Shown here: positions 34,149 through 42,642 of the stretch, piece after piece
How the letters are laid out: every line of letters starts with the position of its first letter
How positions within the stretch are numbered: position 1 is the first letter of the stretch
From: Candidatus Saccharimonadota bacterium
GTDB taxonomy: Bacteria; Patescibacteriota; Saccharimonadia; Saccharimonadales; UBA4665
Length of the DNA: 64,000 bases
Direction of reading: 5' to 3'
NCBI GenBank assembly: GCA_003153395.1
Contig: PLYP01000002.1
Coordinates: 1 to 64,000, forward strand
Translations under genes and position numbers: made by a program
The notes under the pieces: generated by a model
Database searches by the model: none
Seen by the model: only the letters and a program-made list of their open reading frames with translations
What the model was told of the DNA's origin: nothing

Positions 34149-34934
34149 CTACTGCGTAGTGTTAATACTCTGCGGGCTACATAAGTTGACCGTGGCATCA
34201 ATACCAGGCGAAACATTATCCAAAAGCCAAGTGCTGCCACTTGGTACAACATCAAACGCTAGAGTAGTTGTGCTACTGCTACTACAGCCTTTTCCTCCAG
34301 CCTGACTACCACTCAATGTTTGTTTAACTGTATAAATAACTTCGTGGCCTTGAATGCCATTACTAGCTTTATACGCTTTACGAGTAATAGTGGCTTTCTT
34401 TAAAAAAGAGGCTTCGAAAAAGTTTGAGCAAAGTAGCTCTGACTGGTGACAGGTGTCGTAGAAGCTGGGATCACCAACATATTTTTGGCCTAAACCTCTC
34501 ATGGCCGGACTTTCAAGACTATCCGCTGTCTTTTTGTCTTTCTTTTGCAGCGCGGTAATAAACTCATTAATTACAGACTGATAGCTTGTCTTATGTCCCA
34601 GTAAAGCCAGTGAGCTACCAATAATTATTATGAGTAGAAGCAGCATACTGAGCGAGGCAATTATTAAATTAATCGACAGTTTAGAGCCCGACCCGCTACT
34701 ACCTAAAGCAATTGACGCTGGTATTTTATCTTCTAGGAATAAATTGCTAACAGCTTGAGCCTGTGGCGGTAATACGTTCGGTGCCGAATATGGCTGACTG
34801 TCTAAGTTGACCGGGTTCAGAGCCTGGTCCACCTGGGCAATATCCCAGCCAGCACCCACTAAGTCTTGGCGGATTTGCGCGTCGCTATGGTCATGGTTTC
34901 TAGCTTCGTTGATATAGTTTTTTAATTGATCCAT
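34149..34934 (-). CDS. Hypothetical membrane protein with N-terminal helical motif
   Basis: A 261-residue protein. The N-terminal region DAQIRQDLVGAGWDIAQVDQ is a short helical repeat-like motif seen at the start of many Patescibacteria membrane proteins (from memory). One membrane helix (about 88-112) follows, then an extracytoplasmic domain with Cys residues in TCHQSELLC and GGKGCSSSS. Function unknown; likely envelope protein. Confidence 0.7.
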   Translation of the reverse strand: MDQLKNYINEARNHDHSDAQIRQDLVGAGWDIAQVDQALNPVNLDSQPYSAPNVLPPQAQAVSNLFLEDKIPASIALGSSGSGSKLSINLIIASLSMLLLLIIIIGSSLALLGHKTSYQSVINEFITALQKKDKKTADSLESPAMRGLGQKYVGDPSFYDTCHQSELLCSNFFEASFLKKATITRKAYKASNGIQGHEVIYTVKQTLSGSQAGGKGCSSSSTTTLAFDVVPSGSTWLLDNVSPGIDATVNLCSPQSINTTQ

Positions 34935-34978
34935 TTTTATTTTTAGGTCTTTTAACTCCTATAATCATACCATGGCAG

Positions 34979-36223
34979 CTAGTAGATGTCCCTAACGTTG
35001 CCGAAGGCCACGCGCTTCAGTATAACTTCCTGCATATTAGCCATGGTAGCCGGCACAATAGTGAACTCGCCATATTTATCGTTAACAATGTCTGCGGCTC
35101 TAGCCAATGCGCGAGTATCCAGCCTGGTGTCATCAAACAGCCCAAGTTGCATAGGACTGGCAGGACGTAGCTTAAACACCGTAACACCCATGTTGGTTAC
35201 TCGGCTGGTTATTAGTACTTGATTTAGTAGTTTCTGAGCATGAAGGTATATGTCTTGGGTCGAGTAAATTGCAGATTTACTTATCCTGTTTTGGGCCCAG
35301 TAGGATCTGTTCTCATAATTAAACCATAGACGTATTCCTCCTGCCGTATAGTTTTGCGCCCTCAATCGTCGTCCAGTCTTTTCACAGAGCTTCATAAGTA
35401 GCCTGGACAGTTTCTCTTTATCCGTGGTCTTGTCTGGCAGAGCGTACTGATGGCCGAAGCTTTTGCGGCCAAAGTCCACGCTATCAATTTCATGTCCCCG
35501 CAGACGTAGGTACCAGTAATAACCCGCAATGCTCTTGAAGATTTGTTTCTTTAACATCACTACCGGGGCATCCAGAAATTGCAGCGGCGTATAAATGCCT
35601 CCGTAGTTAAGTCTGGCCTCATAGCGTGTGTTGATGCCTGGCAAGTCTACTAACTGCAGCGTTGAGTAAATCTCGCGCAGGTTTTCAGCAGTAAGAACAT
35701 TTAGCCCATCAGGTTTATTAAGTCCGGCTGCCAGTTTAGCCAAAAACCTATTAGGGGCTATCCCTATATTCACAGTTACGTATTCCCCTAGAGACTCCTT
35801 GATGTCCTGTTTAATTTGTTGTCCGATGTCAGTCAGGCTTAATCCCTTCTGCACTGCCCTGGATCCCCTGAAGTCAACAATAAACTCATCTATAGACTTC
35901 GGGGTTACTTCATCGGTATAGTTTAAAAGTACCTTCTTAAATCTCTTGTGCGCATCGAAATACTTTTCCGGGTCAGGCACAAGCACTATTACACCAGGAG
36001 CAAGCAGACGAGCTTCCCTGACATTTACTCCCAGCTTAATACCTAAGACTTTGGCTTCATAAGAGGAGGCCAGTACCATACCGTTGGGAGTATCGTAGGC
36101 CGCTACCGCCACTGGTTTGTTACGGATTAGCGGATTGGCCTGTTGTTCAATGATAGCGAAGCACGAGTTTAGGTCGATGTGCATGATTAATGGAGCGTTA
36201 TAGTTAAGCTGGAGATCCATCAC
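34979..36223 (-). CDS. Y-family DNA polymerase (DinB/UmuC-like)
   Basis: A 414-residue translesion polymerase. Motif I MHIDLNSCFA gives the first metal Asp, KSIDEFIVDF gives the catalytic Asp-Glu pair, and GIAPNRFLAKLAAGLNKPDGL is the typical phosphate/DNA-binding stretch; a little-finger domain follows (about 245-360). The C-terminus lacks an evident zinc finger but has an SPMQLGLFDD segment, which could be a clamp-binding QxxLxLF-like motif. Its start overlaps the preceding small gene by 20 nt. It probably performs damage-induced lesion bypass. Confidence 0.9.
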   Translation of the reverse strand: MMDLQLNYNAPLIMHIDLNSCFAIIEQQANPLIRNKPVAVAAYDTPNGMVLASSYEAKVLGIKLGVNVREARLLAPGVIVLVPDPEKYFDAHKRFKKVLLNYTDEVTPKSIDEFIVDFRGSRAVQKGLSLTDIGQQIKQDIKESLGEYVTVNIGIAPNRFLAKLAAGLNKPDGLNVLTAENLREIYSTLQLVDLPGINTRYEARLNYGGIYTPLQFLDAPVVMLKKQIFKSIAGYYWYLRLRGHEIDSVDFGRKSFGHQYALPDKTTDKEKLSRLLMKLCEKTGRRLRAQNYTAGGIRLWFNYENRSYWAQNRISKSAIYSTQDIYLHAQKLLNQVLITSRVTNMGVTVFKLRPASPMQLGLFDDTRLDTRALARAADIVNDKYGEFTIVPATMANMQEVILKRVAFGNVRDIY

Positions 36224-36470
36224 TAACAGTTTCCAGCAACCAATGTAGGTTGCTTGTGTCTAAGTTAATACGAAACCATAAGATTTCTTCTTTATCAACC
36301 AGCTCAAATATATGATGCAGGGTCAGTCCATCTTTAACAATATGATGATAGCCGATCTTCCCCACTTTATATTCCCTGTTCTGCCAGCCTATGGCAAACG
36401 GAAGAGCAATTCTTTTACGAGCATTGTAGTACATAACTACACTGACCTCTTCGTTTATTCTTTCACGCAT
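36204..36470 (-). CDS. Small partner protein of the Y-family polymerase
   Basis: An 88-residue protein overlapping the polymerase gene by 20 nt. It is beta-rich, with FAIGWQNREYKVGKIGYHH, then GLTLHHIFELV and WFRINLDTSNLHWLLE. The spacing of aromatic residues recalls DUF6504-like small proteins encoded beside ImuB-type polymerases in actinobacteria (from memory, weak). A function in recruiting or regulating the polymerase is inferred from coupling only. Confidence 0.65.
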   Translation of the reverse strand: MRERINEEVSVVMYYNARKRIALPFAIGWQNREYKVGKIGYHHIVKDGLTLHHIFELVDKEEILWFRINLDTSNLHWLLETVSDGSPA

Positions 36471-36556
36471 TTAAAACTCCTATATAATTTGTTTAAGGTT
36501 TGATGTGTTTGACAACTTAATTAATGAAATTGATAGACTAAAAAACTAAAAGAAAT

Positions 36557-36727
36557 GTCGTAGTTACAATCTCCGAGTTCGGTGATTCTGGTAAAACGAC
36601 ACTAGTGGTAGATGATGATTGCCGAGTTTTATAACTCGGCTACTTTGTGGAGTCTAAGAAAGTAACCAGAGATGACATAGAGCCTCTGCTGCGTCCTTAC
36701 GAAGGCAATGATTTCGAAAATAATTAA
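36557..36727 (+). pseudogene. Decayed P-loop kinase-like fragment
   Basis: One frame reads VVVTISEFGDSGKTTLVVDD, then a single TAA, then LGYFVESKKVTRDDIEPLL and RPYEGNDFENN to a stop at 36725. The first part resembles a degraded nucleotide-binding loop (GDSGKTTL), and VTRDDIEPLLRPYEG is protein-like. No start codon fits. It looks like an internally deleted, stop-containing kinase remnant. The remaining non-coding sequence between 36471 and 36878 shows nothing else I can name. Confidence 0.4.
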
Positions 36728-36878
36728 AGTGAGCGAAGATGTTAACTCTACTAGAAGCAATGATAAGTACCTCATCTTTATCTAGTATTGTAGGTTCCAC
36801 CGATCACGTAAAGTTAAGGTAAGCAGGGACCGTAGTATGCTTTCCTGTCTTGCATTATTATTCAATCTGCTTCTGTCG

Positions 36879-37109
36879 TCAATTAATTATTAGGCCGCGT
36901 GGGATATATGTAGGGGGTCCTATAAAGTGCGAAGAAGCTAAAGGTGTTTTACCTATATCTTCTAGGGCTCTGGAAGCAATTTTGCCTAATTTATGGACGA
37001 TAAGCCCCATCCTGGATAATGAGCTTTCATAGGTTATATTATGAATTTCTAAATCGAGATCCTGGCGCTCTTCCGGAGAAAGAGAAACTAGTTCATAGTC
37101 GTGATTCAT
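36879..37109 (-). CDS. Small hypothetical protein
   Basis: A 76-residue soluble protein with acidic N-terminal helices (SPEERQDLDLEIHNITYESS) and no recognised family. A TATAAT-like box lies 13 nt before the ATG, but there is no clear ribosome-binding site. An overlapping plus-strand frame in the same place has no better support. Moderate confidence that it is coding. Confidence 0.45.
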   Translation of the reverse strand: MNHDYELVSLSPEERQDLDLEIHNITYESSLSRMGLIVHKLGKIASRALEDIGKTPLASSHFIGPPTYIPRGLIIN

Positions 37110-37158
37110 TAAAGTTAAGTATATTATACTTATTCGTATCTTAGAGCTTCTACGGGAT

Positions 37159-37467
37159 CTAGCTATCGCCGCTTGGCTTTCTATCCATCATTTGCAATCT
37201 ATAGTTAACCCGGTCTTTGGTTTCGGCATAGACTCCCAGGTTCCCATATACTCCGCCGATGCCAAATCCAACTGCAAATAATTCAATCGCAATATCAGCA
37301 CCTGCATCCGAAAAGTTCCAGTTTTCTTTTACTTCTTCATATAAAAATGCTCCGACAGCAGCGACTGCGATAGCTCCACATAAAGCGATTTTCTGACGTA
37401 ATCTACTTGTAAATCTAATGTCTCGTTGAAGAGCTACTTCTGAAGCCGATGGCTCATTGTTGAACAT
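37159..37467 (-). CDS. Small two-helix membrane protein
   Basis: A 102-residue protein with a basic N-terminal third (RLRQK) and two predicted membrane segments, IALCGAIAVAAVGAFLY and IAIELFAVGFGIGGVYG, separated by an acidic loop. Family not recognised. It is grouped with the 36879 gene on the same strand, 49 nt apart. Confidence 0.55.
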   Translation of the reverse strand: MFNNEPSASEVALQRDIRFTSRLRQKIALCGAIAVAAVGAFLYEEVKENWNFSDAGADIAIELFAVGFGIGGVYGNLGVYAETKDRVNYRLQMMDRKPSGDS

Positions 37468-37522
37468 AATATAAGAAGTTTATAATAAATATGAATCTGT
37501 ACAAACCTGGAAAATAAAAACC

Positions 37523-38125
37523 TTAAGTTATGCCCCATCTAGTTTCTAGTATCTCGTCAGGAATTACCAGGGGCTGAGCTAACTTAACAAGTTTAGCAAT
37601 TACTGCTTTACCTGCTTTCGAAGCGCCTGCCTCCCGATATTTTCTTGGCATCTCCGCAAGTTTTTTAGATTCAGCAAATGACACTATACTTGCGGCGCAG
37701 TGCTCGTTTTTTCCATCTTCGTTTTCTCCAAAACGAAGGCCTTCCTTAGGTCCTTTTTTTAGTGCTGCCAGAAAGATAACTGTTAGCGTATTTATACCAT
37801 TTCTAGTTCTTGGAGCTCTGTCTACTTCAGTAATATTGGTCAATTTTATTCCTGGCAGCTCTTGCTTACGTTCTCGCTTAGCCCCTAAAAGAGGATCTTC
37901 ACCGTCCATTAATGTTCCGCCCGTCCAATCTGCACCTCCTACACGAGTATCCTCGTGCTCACTTCGTGTGAGATGTAAAATGCCAGGTTTGCCTTGTTCG
38001 TTTAGACATATGATGCCGATTTTAGCCTTTAGCACATCTGGAATAAACTCTACTGGTTCAAACTGAACGGCTTCTAGGGTAGCAGTAGTATTCATGTGTT
38101 TGTTTCCGCTTATTACCTTAAGCAT
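37523..38125 (-). CDS. Nudix-like domain protein with degenerate Nudix box
   Basis: A 200-residue protein with a Nudix-like fold pattern. The box region GGTLMDGEDPLLGAKRERKQ matches G-x5-E-x7-R-E, but the following REUxEE glutamate pair is altered (RERKQE, with Gln where the first catalytic Glu is expected). Hydrolase activity is therefore doubtful. An internal ATG at 38095 is an alternative start. It lies divergent from the ROK gene. Substrate unknown. Confidence 0.55.
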   Translation of the reverse strand: MLKVISGNKHMNTTATLEAVQFEPVEFIPDVLKAKIGIICLNEQGKPGILHLTRSEHEDTRVGGADWTGGTLMDGEDPLLGAKRERKQELPGIKLTNITEVDRAPRTRNGINTLTVIFLAALKKGPKEGLRFGENEDGKNEHCAASIVSFAESKKLAEMPRKYREAGASKAGKAVIAKLVKLAQPLVIPDEILETRWGIT

Positions 38126-38203
38126 AACAGAAAATTATTTATAGTTCATATGCTTGTATTTCTAGCAGGATATGCAAAAATTATATTAATTTAGGAGAAC
38201 CAA

Positions 38204-39187
38204 ATGAATATACCTGAAATTGGTGCAGGCTTAGTTTTCGGAACCGGTAAAACTAATCTAAGAGTGGCTCAATTTGAGCCCTCAGGTGAAATAATGGGCG
38301 AATTACTTGTGCTAGGTACACCAACTACGCCCAAAGAATTTTTTGCATATACCGGTAGAACAATACTTGAGGCAGCTGCTGATAAAGGAGCAAGGTGGGC
38401 AGTGCTTGGAGTAGCGGGTCCAGTTTCAGTTAAAGTAGATGCCGAAGATGGTGTTACGCAAAACCTACGCGTAACTAATATAAGGGCTCTTAAGCGAAAA
38501 AGGGGGTTTGATCCTGTTAGAGAGATGACTAAACATGATCCAGCTGTTGGTAAGCTCTTAAATTCTGGAGAGTTTACTTTCCTGACCGTTAATGATGGGG
38601 ATTTGGCTGCACAAGCTGGAGCTAAACTGTTTGCCGAAGAGCAAGACAGTGTCGTTGCAGATATTATAGATGGGTCCGGAACTGGTGGGGCAGCAGTTAT
38701 ACGTGACACAAGGTTTGAAGAGCAACTTTTTCATCCATTACCCGGAATATGGGAAATGGGTCATATACCCGTATCACTTGATCATCCTGCGTCAACTCCT
38801 GAGCAATCCATTTCCGGAACAGCGTTAGACGGAAAGTTTGATAGACCTATTCGCGATCTTGAACACAATAATCCTGTATTTAGAACAATTGCCCGAGGTA
38901 TGGCTAATATTGCAATAGTATTTGGTGTCACAGCTGCTCCAGATTTAATTGTGATTAGCGGTGGAATTGGTATAGAAGCCCAAGATAAATTTAAAGAAGC
39001 ATTGGAAGCTGAAATTAATTGGTTTACTTCGTCAGATAATCCAATGGCAGATAAGGTAGCTAAAGCTCGTATCGTATACCCTGATGTATCTATGGCAGAT
39101 ACGTACGAATTGTATGGTGCACCTGGAGCTATGCGTAGTCACTTAACTTCAAGAATTATAAATCAGTTAGTTCGGAATACTAGCTAG
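38204..39187 (+). CDS. ROK/glucokinase-like sugar kinase family protein
   Basis: A 327-residue actin-like ATPase-fold protein. N-terminal GLVFGTGKTNLRVAQF corresponds to the phosphate-1 loop, VLGVAGPVS to the conserved sugar-kinase segment, VNDGDLAAQAGA to the catalytic-Asp region and DIIDGSGTGGAAVI to phosphate-2, with VISGGIGIEAQDKF near the C-terminus. It probably phosphorylates a hexose, though key positions are diverged from canonical ROK kinases. TAGGAGA lies 6 nt before the ATG. Confidence 0.75.
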   Translation: MNIPEIGAGLVFGTGKTNLRVAQFEPSGEIMGELLVLGTPTTPKEFFAYTGRTILEAAADKGARWAVLGVAGPVSVKVDAEDGVTQNLRVTNIRALKRKRGFDPVREMTKHDPAVGKLLNSGEFTFLTVNDGDLAAQAGAKLFAEEQDSVVADIIDGSGTGGAAVIRDTRFEEQLFHPLPGIWEMGHIPVSLDHPASTPEQSISGTALDGKFDRPIRDLEHNNPVFRTIARGMANIAIVFGVTAAPDLIVISGGIGIEAQDKFKEALEAEINWFTSSDNPMADKVAKARIVYPDVSMADTYELYGAPGAMRSHLTSRIINQLVRNTS

Positions 39188-39242
39188 CCTTAATATAGGG
39201 TTAAAGCCTAGACAGTTACCATCTATAGGAGAAGTTAGAACT

Positions 39243-39945
39243 TTATAACTTAGCGGCCCAGTCTATTAGTAGAGCTTTGAATTCAGCACGTTCGTGTCCC
39301 TGTAGAGAATGTTGTGCGCCAAGAATAAGTTTGTGTGTACTATCTTGTGCGGAAATAACGTATGCAGCTATAACGCTAGGCAAGATTGATTCGTCTTTTT
39401 CTGATTGGACTACAGTAACATTACCTTTAATATTTCTAATTGCTTCTAGTGCTCTATTGTGAGGCAAAATGGGAAATAACCTGCGTCTGAAAGTATTATT
39501 TCTATCTTCATCCATTTTGGCTCGTGGCTTATCTAATAACTCATCTTCATAAATTGCTGGAGCTCGTAATAATAAACTGCCTACTGGTCTTTCACGACTT
39601 AACATTACCGCTAAATAACCGCCATAACTTGCACCAACTACACCGATTCTTTTAGTCCTTACTCCTGGTCTACTTGATAAAAAGTCGTAAGCATGTACAA
39701 CATCAACTAGGTGATCATGAGCACTTAGCTCATCTAAACTACCGGCGCTTTCACCATGACCCGCTAAATCAATAGTCAAACATGTTGCACCTGTCTCGGA
39801 GGCAACAGCTTCAGCATAACCCACCCTATTACTCTTACTAACCATGTACAAAAAGAACTGCGGTACTACCAATATTTTCTGGCGTAAAGAGAGTACCTAT
39901 TTGTTTACGCTCAGCATTTTGTAAAGCAACCGCCTCAACATTCAT
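39243..39945 (-). pseudogene. Alpha/beta hydrolase gene with a single-base frameshift
   Basis: The real start is the ATG at 39945, since a TATAAT box ends 6 nt upstream. The first frame reads MNVEAVALQNAERKQIG up to LFVHG and then hits TAG near 39842. Removing one T in the local GGTTAG gives VHGSKSNRVGYAEAV and continues in the second frame to 39243 with the nucleophile elbow GASYGG, the DLAGHGES strand and a late GAQHSLQG His. So an otherwise intact alpha/beta hydrolase is split by a 1-nt insertion. It could be a true mutation or an assembly error. Confidence 0.75.
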
Positions 39946-39980
39946 AAACTAATTATACTATAATAAGCTTTGTATGTAAA

Positions 39981-40057
39981 TGGTACGCCCGGAGGGATTC
40001 GAACCCCCGACTTTCTGTTCCGAAGACAGACGCTCTAATCCACTGAGCTACGGGCGC
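39981..40057 (-). tRNA. tRNA-Arg (anticodon TCG)
   Basis: On the minus strand: acceptor GCGCCCG / CGGGCGT (G-U closing pair), D-arm AGCTCAGTGGATTAGAGC, anticodon stem TCTGT/ACAGA with loop CTTCGGA (anticodon TCG), T-arm CGGGGG TTCGAAT CCCTCC-type, and encoded CCA at 39981-39983. Confidence 0.95.
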
Positions 40058-40084
40058 ATAGATGTCGTATACTATTCTAACAGA

Positions 40085-41341
40085 GTGAAACAGATGGATA
40101 CAGCATTACCAATTTATAACTTTAAAAGTGCTAATAAATATTTAAGGCGTTTTCATGATTCTTCCCATTCAGAATACACGTTAGATAACATGAGAAACAT
40201 CATGGAATTCCTAGGTAATCCGCAGGATAAATTTAAAGCTATACATGTTGCAGGAACATCAGGAAAAACATCTACTGCCTACTATATTTCATCATTACTT
40301 ACCGCTACAGATAAAAAAGTGGGTCTGAGCGTCTCGCCTCATGTTGATGAACTTAATGAGAGAGTGCAAATAAACTCCGTACCGCTAGAAGAAAAGATAT
40401 TTTGCGAGTCATTATCGGTCTTCCTTAGCATTATGGAAGGCTGCCCCTTTAAGCCATCATGGTTTGAGGTTATGATAGCTTTTGCTTATTGGTATTTTGC
40501 AAAAGTAAAAGTAGATTACGGCGTCATTGAAGTTGGTTTAGGTGGGCTTAAAGACGGATCAAATGTTATTAATGCTCAAGATAAAATTTGTGTAATTACA
40601 GATATTGGACACGACCATGTAAATGTCCTTGGTAGCTCATTAAGAGAAATTGCCGCGCAAAAAGCGGGCATAATATTTCCTGGTAATACTGTTCTTTGTG
40701 TTGATCAAGACCGCGAAGCTTTAAAAGTGGTAGAGGAAACTGCCTTAAGACAAAACGCTGAGCTGCATATAATATCACCGGGCAATACTAATGAACCAAA
40801 TATTCCAAACTTTCAGCAGCGAAATTGGTCACTTGCTTATGAAGTATTTAAATATATTCAAAAACGGGATAGTTTGATTGCCTTGGAGAACGAACAATTA
40901 GAAAAAACTAGGAGAATAACCGTACCAGGCCGAATGGATATTAGACACGAGGGAGAAAAAACTATTGTAATGGACGGCGCTCATAACGCACAAAAAATGA
41001 CAGCCTTTGCGGAAAGTTTTAAAAAACTTTTCCCTCAACAAAAACCGGCTGTCTTACTTGCCATGAAGCAAGGCAAGGAATACAAAGATATCGTCCCAAT
41101 TTTGGCATCTATATCGAGTCGTATGGTCACTACCAAGTTTTCTACTACTCAGGATCTACCGATTTTATCTACACCTGCTACTGAGCTAGCAGAAGCATTT
41201 GAAAACTATTTGCCTGTTAAGGCAATTGAGAATTTAGAAGTGGCTTATCAAGATCTCATTAATGGGCCAGAGAAAATATGCGTTATAGTTGGCTCTTTGT
41301 ATTTGCTAGGCGAAGTAAGAAAGTTAGAAAACTTAATCTAA
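40085..41341 (+). CDS. folC: Folylpolyglutamate synthase / dihydrofolate synthase (FolC)
   Basis: Mur-ligase-fold FolC of about 418 residues. ATP loop VAGTSGKTSTAYYISS, the Omega-loop equivalent SVSPHVDELNERVQI, VIEVGLGGLKDGSNVI, the metal/folate contact ITDIGHDHVNVLG followed by KAGIIFPG, and the C-terminal-domain start ITVPGRMDIRHEG and VMDGAHNAQKM. It attaches glutamate to folate. The open frame extends back through tRNA-Arg, which is not coding. I prefer GTG 40085 because TATTCT ends 6 nt before it; ATG 40094 is the alternative. Confidence 0.92.
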   Translation: MKQMDTALPIYNFKSANKYLRRFHDSSHSEYTLDNMRNIMEFLGNPQDKFKAIHVAGTSGKTSTAYYISSLLTATDKKVGLSVSPHVDELNERVQINSVPLEEKIFCESLSVFLSIMEGCPFKPSWFEVMIAFAYWYFAKVKVDYGVIEVGLGGLKDGSNVINAQDKICVITDIGHDHVNVLGSSLREIAAQKAGIIFPGNTVLCVDQDREALKVVEETALRQNAELHIISPGNTNEPNIPNFQQRNWSLAYEVFKYIQKRDSLIALENEQLEKTRRITVPGRMDIRHEGEKTIVMDGAHNAQKMTAFAESFKKLFPQQKPAVLLAMKQGKEYKDIVPILASISSRMVTTKFSTTQDLPILSTPATELAEAFENYLPVKAIENLEVAYQDLINGPEKICVIVGSLYLLGEVRKLENLI

Positions 41342-41346
41342 AATTA

Positions 41347-41481
41347 CTACATAATGTCGGTTTCTTCCTGTTCAGTAATAGGAAGATGCGGTTCAGGAGT
41401 TTTGACGTTAATACCGTTTCGTCTTGCAATCTGAAGATATCTGGATGCGGATTTTTGGACTAATTTTCGGTTTCTTACCAT
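41347..41481 (-). CDS. Small basic protein (44 residues)
   Basis: Short ORF with an AAAGGAAG ribosome-binding site 11 nt before its ATG. The product MVRNRKLVQKSASRYLQIAR continues to an acidic tail. It is strongly basic in the first half, with no recognised family. Overlaps nothing on the other strand. The good ribosome-binding site argues that it is translated. Confidence 0.5.
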   Translation of the reverse strand: MVRNRKLVQKSASRYLQIARRNGINVKTPEPHLPITEQEETDIM

Positions 41482-41638
41482 AATAAGTTCAACTTCCTTT
41501 GTTAATCTAAGTTATATTTTATATCTGTTAGCTAGCAAGGTCTGTGTAATAACTTACCCGAGGCGTGTGAAATAACTTATTGTTGAAAATACTTCATAAA
41601 ATATAAGGTTAAGCTAGTAAATAAGTGAGGGAGTGATT

Positions 41639-41731
41639 ATGGTGATCAGAAATGAAGCTTGCAAGCCAGCCACAAAATCATATTTTGATTTTCAAAAGCG
41701 CGGTTATGGGCAATTACTGGCCATACACTAG
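41639..41731 (+). CDS. Possible 30-residue ORF
   Basis: GAGGGAG lies 5 nt before an ATG opening a 30-codon frame (MVIRNEACKPATKSYFDFQK and ten more residues). Supported only by the ribosome-binding site. In the 41342-41982 gap I otherwise see only the two minus-strand small ORFs and one AAGCATAAGC repeat. Confidence 0.3.
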   Translation: MVIRNEACKPATKSYFDFQKRGYGQLLAIH

Positions 41732-41792
41732 GCCTTACTAACCTCACTGAATAATAAATAGTTGGCTAATTTGTAAAAAGTAAATTAAAAGC

Positions 41793-41891
41793 CTATATTT
41801 TCTTTGCTTTTGGAGATGTCTTCTTACCTGCCTCGGTAGATGTTTGCTTAGCCATTATTTGTAAGCTATTAAGCATTTGCTCTATAGTCAT
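41793..41891 (-). CDS. Small lysine-tailed protein (32 residues)
   Basis: AAAGG lies 6 nt before an ATG encoding MTIEQMLNSLQIMAKQTSTE and a basic Lys-rich tail (KKTSPKAKKI). The amphipathic helix plus basic tail recalls small nucleic-acid-binding or ribosome-associated peptides, but there is no family match. Confidence 0.42.
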   Translation of the reverse strand: MTIEQMLNSLQIMAKQTSTEAGKKTSPKAKKI

Positions 41892-41935
41892 AAATTACCT
41901 TTTTTGTTTAAAGATCTATTTTTATTGCCTGGCGG

Positions 41936-41945
41936 AAGCATAAGC
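41936..41945 (+). repeat. Intergenic AAGCATAAGC motif
   Basis: Exact copy of a 10-bp motif also found at 47847 and 56017 and, inverted, at 13470 and 14307. Three of these five copies sit directly against real or duplicated tRNA 3' ends. Confidence 0.55.
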
Positions 41946-41982
41946 CCCATTATTTATGATGTCTGTAAAAAATTTTACTTTA

Positions 41983-42564
41983 TTAACTCTTGGATGATTT
42001 TGGCGGCAATAACTTAGTGTTACCGTTATATTTGGCGTGAAGCAACGCACGTTGTAAACATTCCAGCACTTTTTCGGCCTGGTTATAGCTCATTCCTACC
42101 TTAGAAACAGGTAGAGGCTGTGGTTTAGTCTTAGGTGACTGGTTACTAGTTTGCGTAAAGTTCAACGTTAGTCCGGCTTCATTCCATGATATCTCTATTC
42201 CATCGCTATACATTGTTCGTACGTCCATTGATAGCAACATAACCATTGGTTTAGTCATCAGACCGGACATAGCTGGGTTGTCGTGGTTTTCATTCAAGTT
42301 GATTTCAATATGCTCAGTTAAGTCGCTATCGTAGTTAGCTAACCCCCAAAGATGTAAAGCCTCCTGGTCAGGCATATTAAAATAGCTAATAAACAGCAGC
42401 ATTACATCTTCGTCGGGTCGTTTAAGACCAGCTTCATATAGTTTTAGCTGATTTTCGTCGATTTCTATGGCGCCAGAAACCTCAGATAAACTACGCCTCG
42501 ATTGTTCACGGACGGTCTTTAAATGTTTACCTAGGGAAACGAACGGTTTATCTGCTCTTGCCAT
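41983..42564 (-). CDS. XRE-family HTH protein
   Basis: From ATG 42564 (193 residues) the protein starts MARADKPFVSLGKHLKTVRE and has an N-terminal helix-turn-helix (about 10-65; RRSLSEVSGAIEIDENQLKL and YEAGLKRP). A C-terminal domain of about 110 residues is without a recognised family and ends in a Pro/Lys-rich linker plus helix. A longer in-frame start at 42618 adds an atypical leader. It is divergent from murB; a shared promoter region of about 80 nt suggests it could regulate itself or murB (inference). Confidence 0.78.
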   Translation of the reverse strand: MARADKPFVSLGKHLKTVREQSRRSLSEVSGAIEIDENQLKLYEAGLKRPDEDVMLLFISYFNMPDQEALHLWGLANYDSDLTEHIEINLNENHDNPAMSGLMTKPMVMLLSMDVRTMYSDGIEISWNEAGLTLNFTQTSNQSPKTKPQPLPVSKVGMSYNQAEKVLECLQRALLHAKYNGNTKLLPPKSSKS

Positions 42565-42642
42565 ATACCTATATTTTAGGCATGTGTACCGAGTAGTGCA
42601 AGCATGAGCGTGCCGCAAAATAAACGGTATACTGTAGAAGGT

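Noticed and set aside
34114-34305. Plus-strand frame overlapping the end of the 34149 membrane-protein gene
   Set aside because: Low-complexity antisense translation; the minus-strand gene has a coherent domain layout.
36850-37032. 60-codon plus-strand frame overlapping the 36879 gene
   Set aside because: Opposite-strand overlap with no ribosome-binding site; the minus-strand frame has a TATAAT-like box and better composition.
39980-40084. FolC N-terminal extension
   Set aside because: This part of the frame is the complementary strand of tRNA-Arg(TCG).
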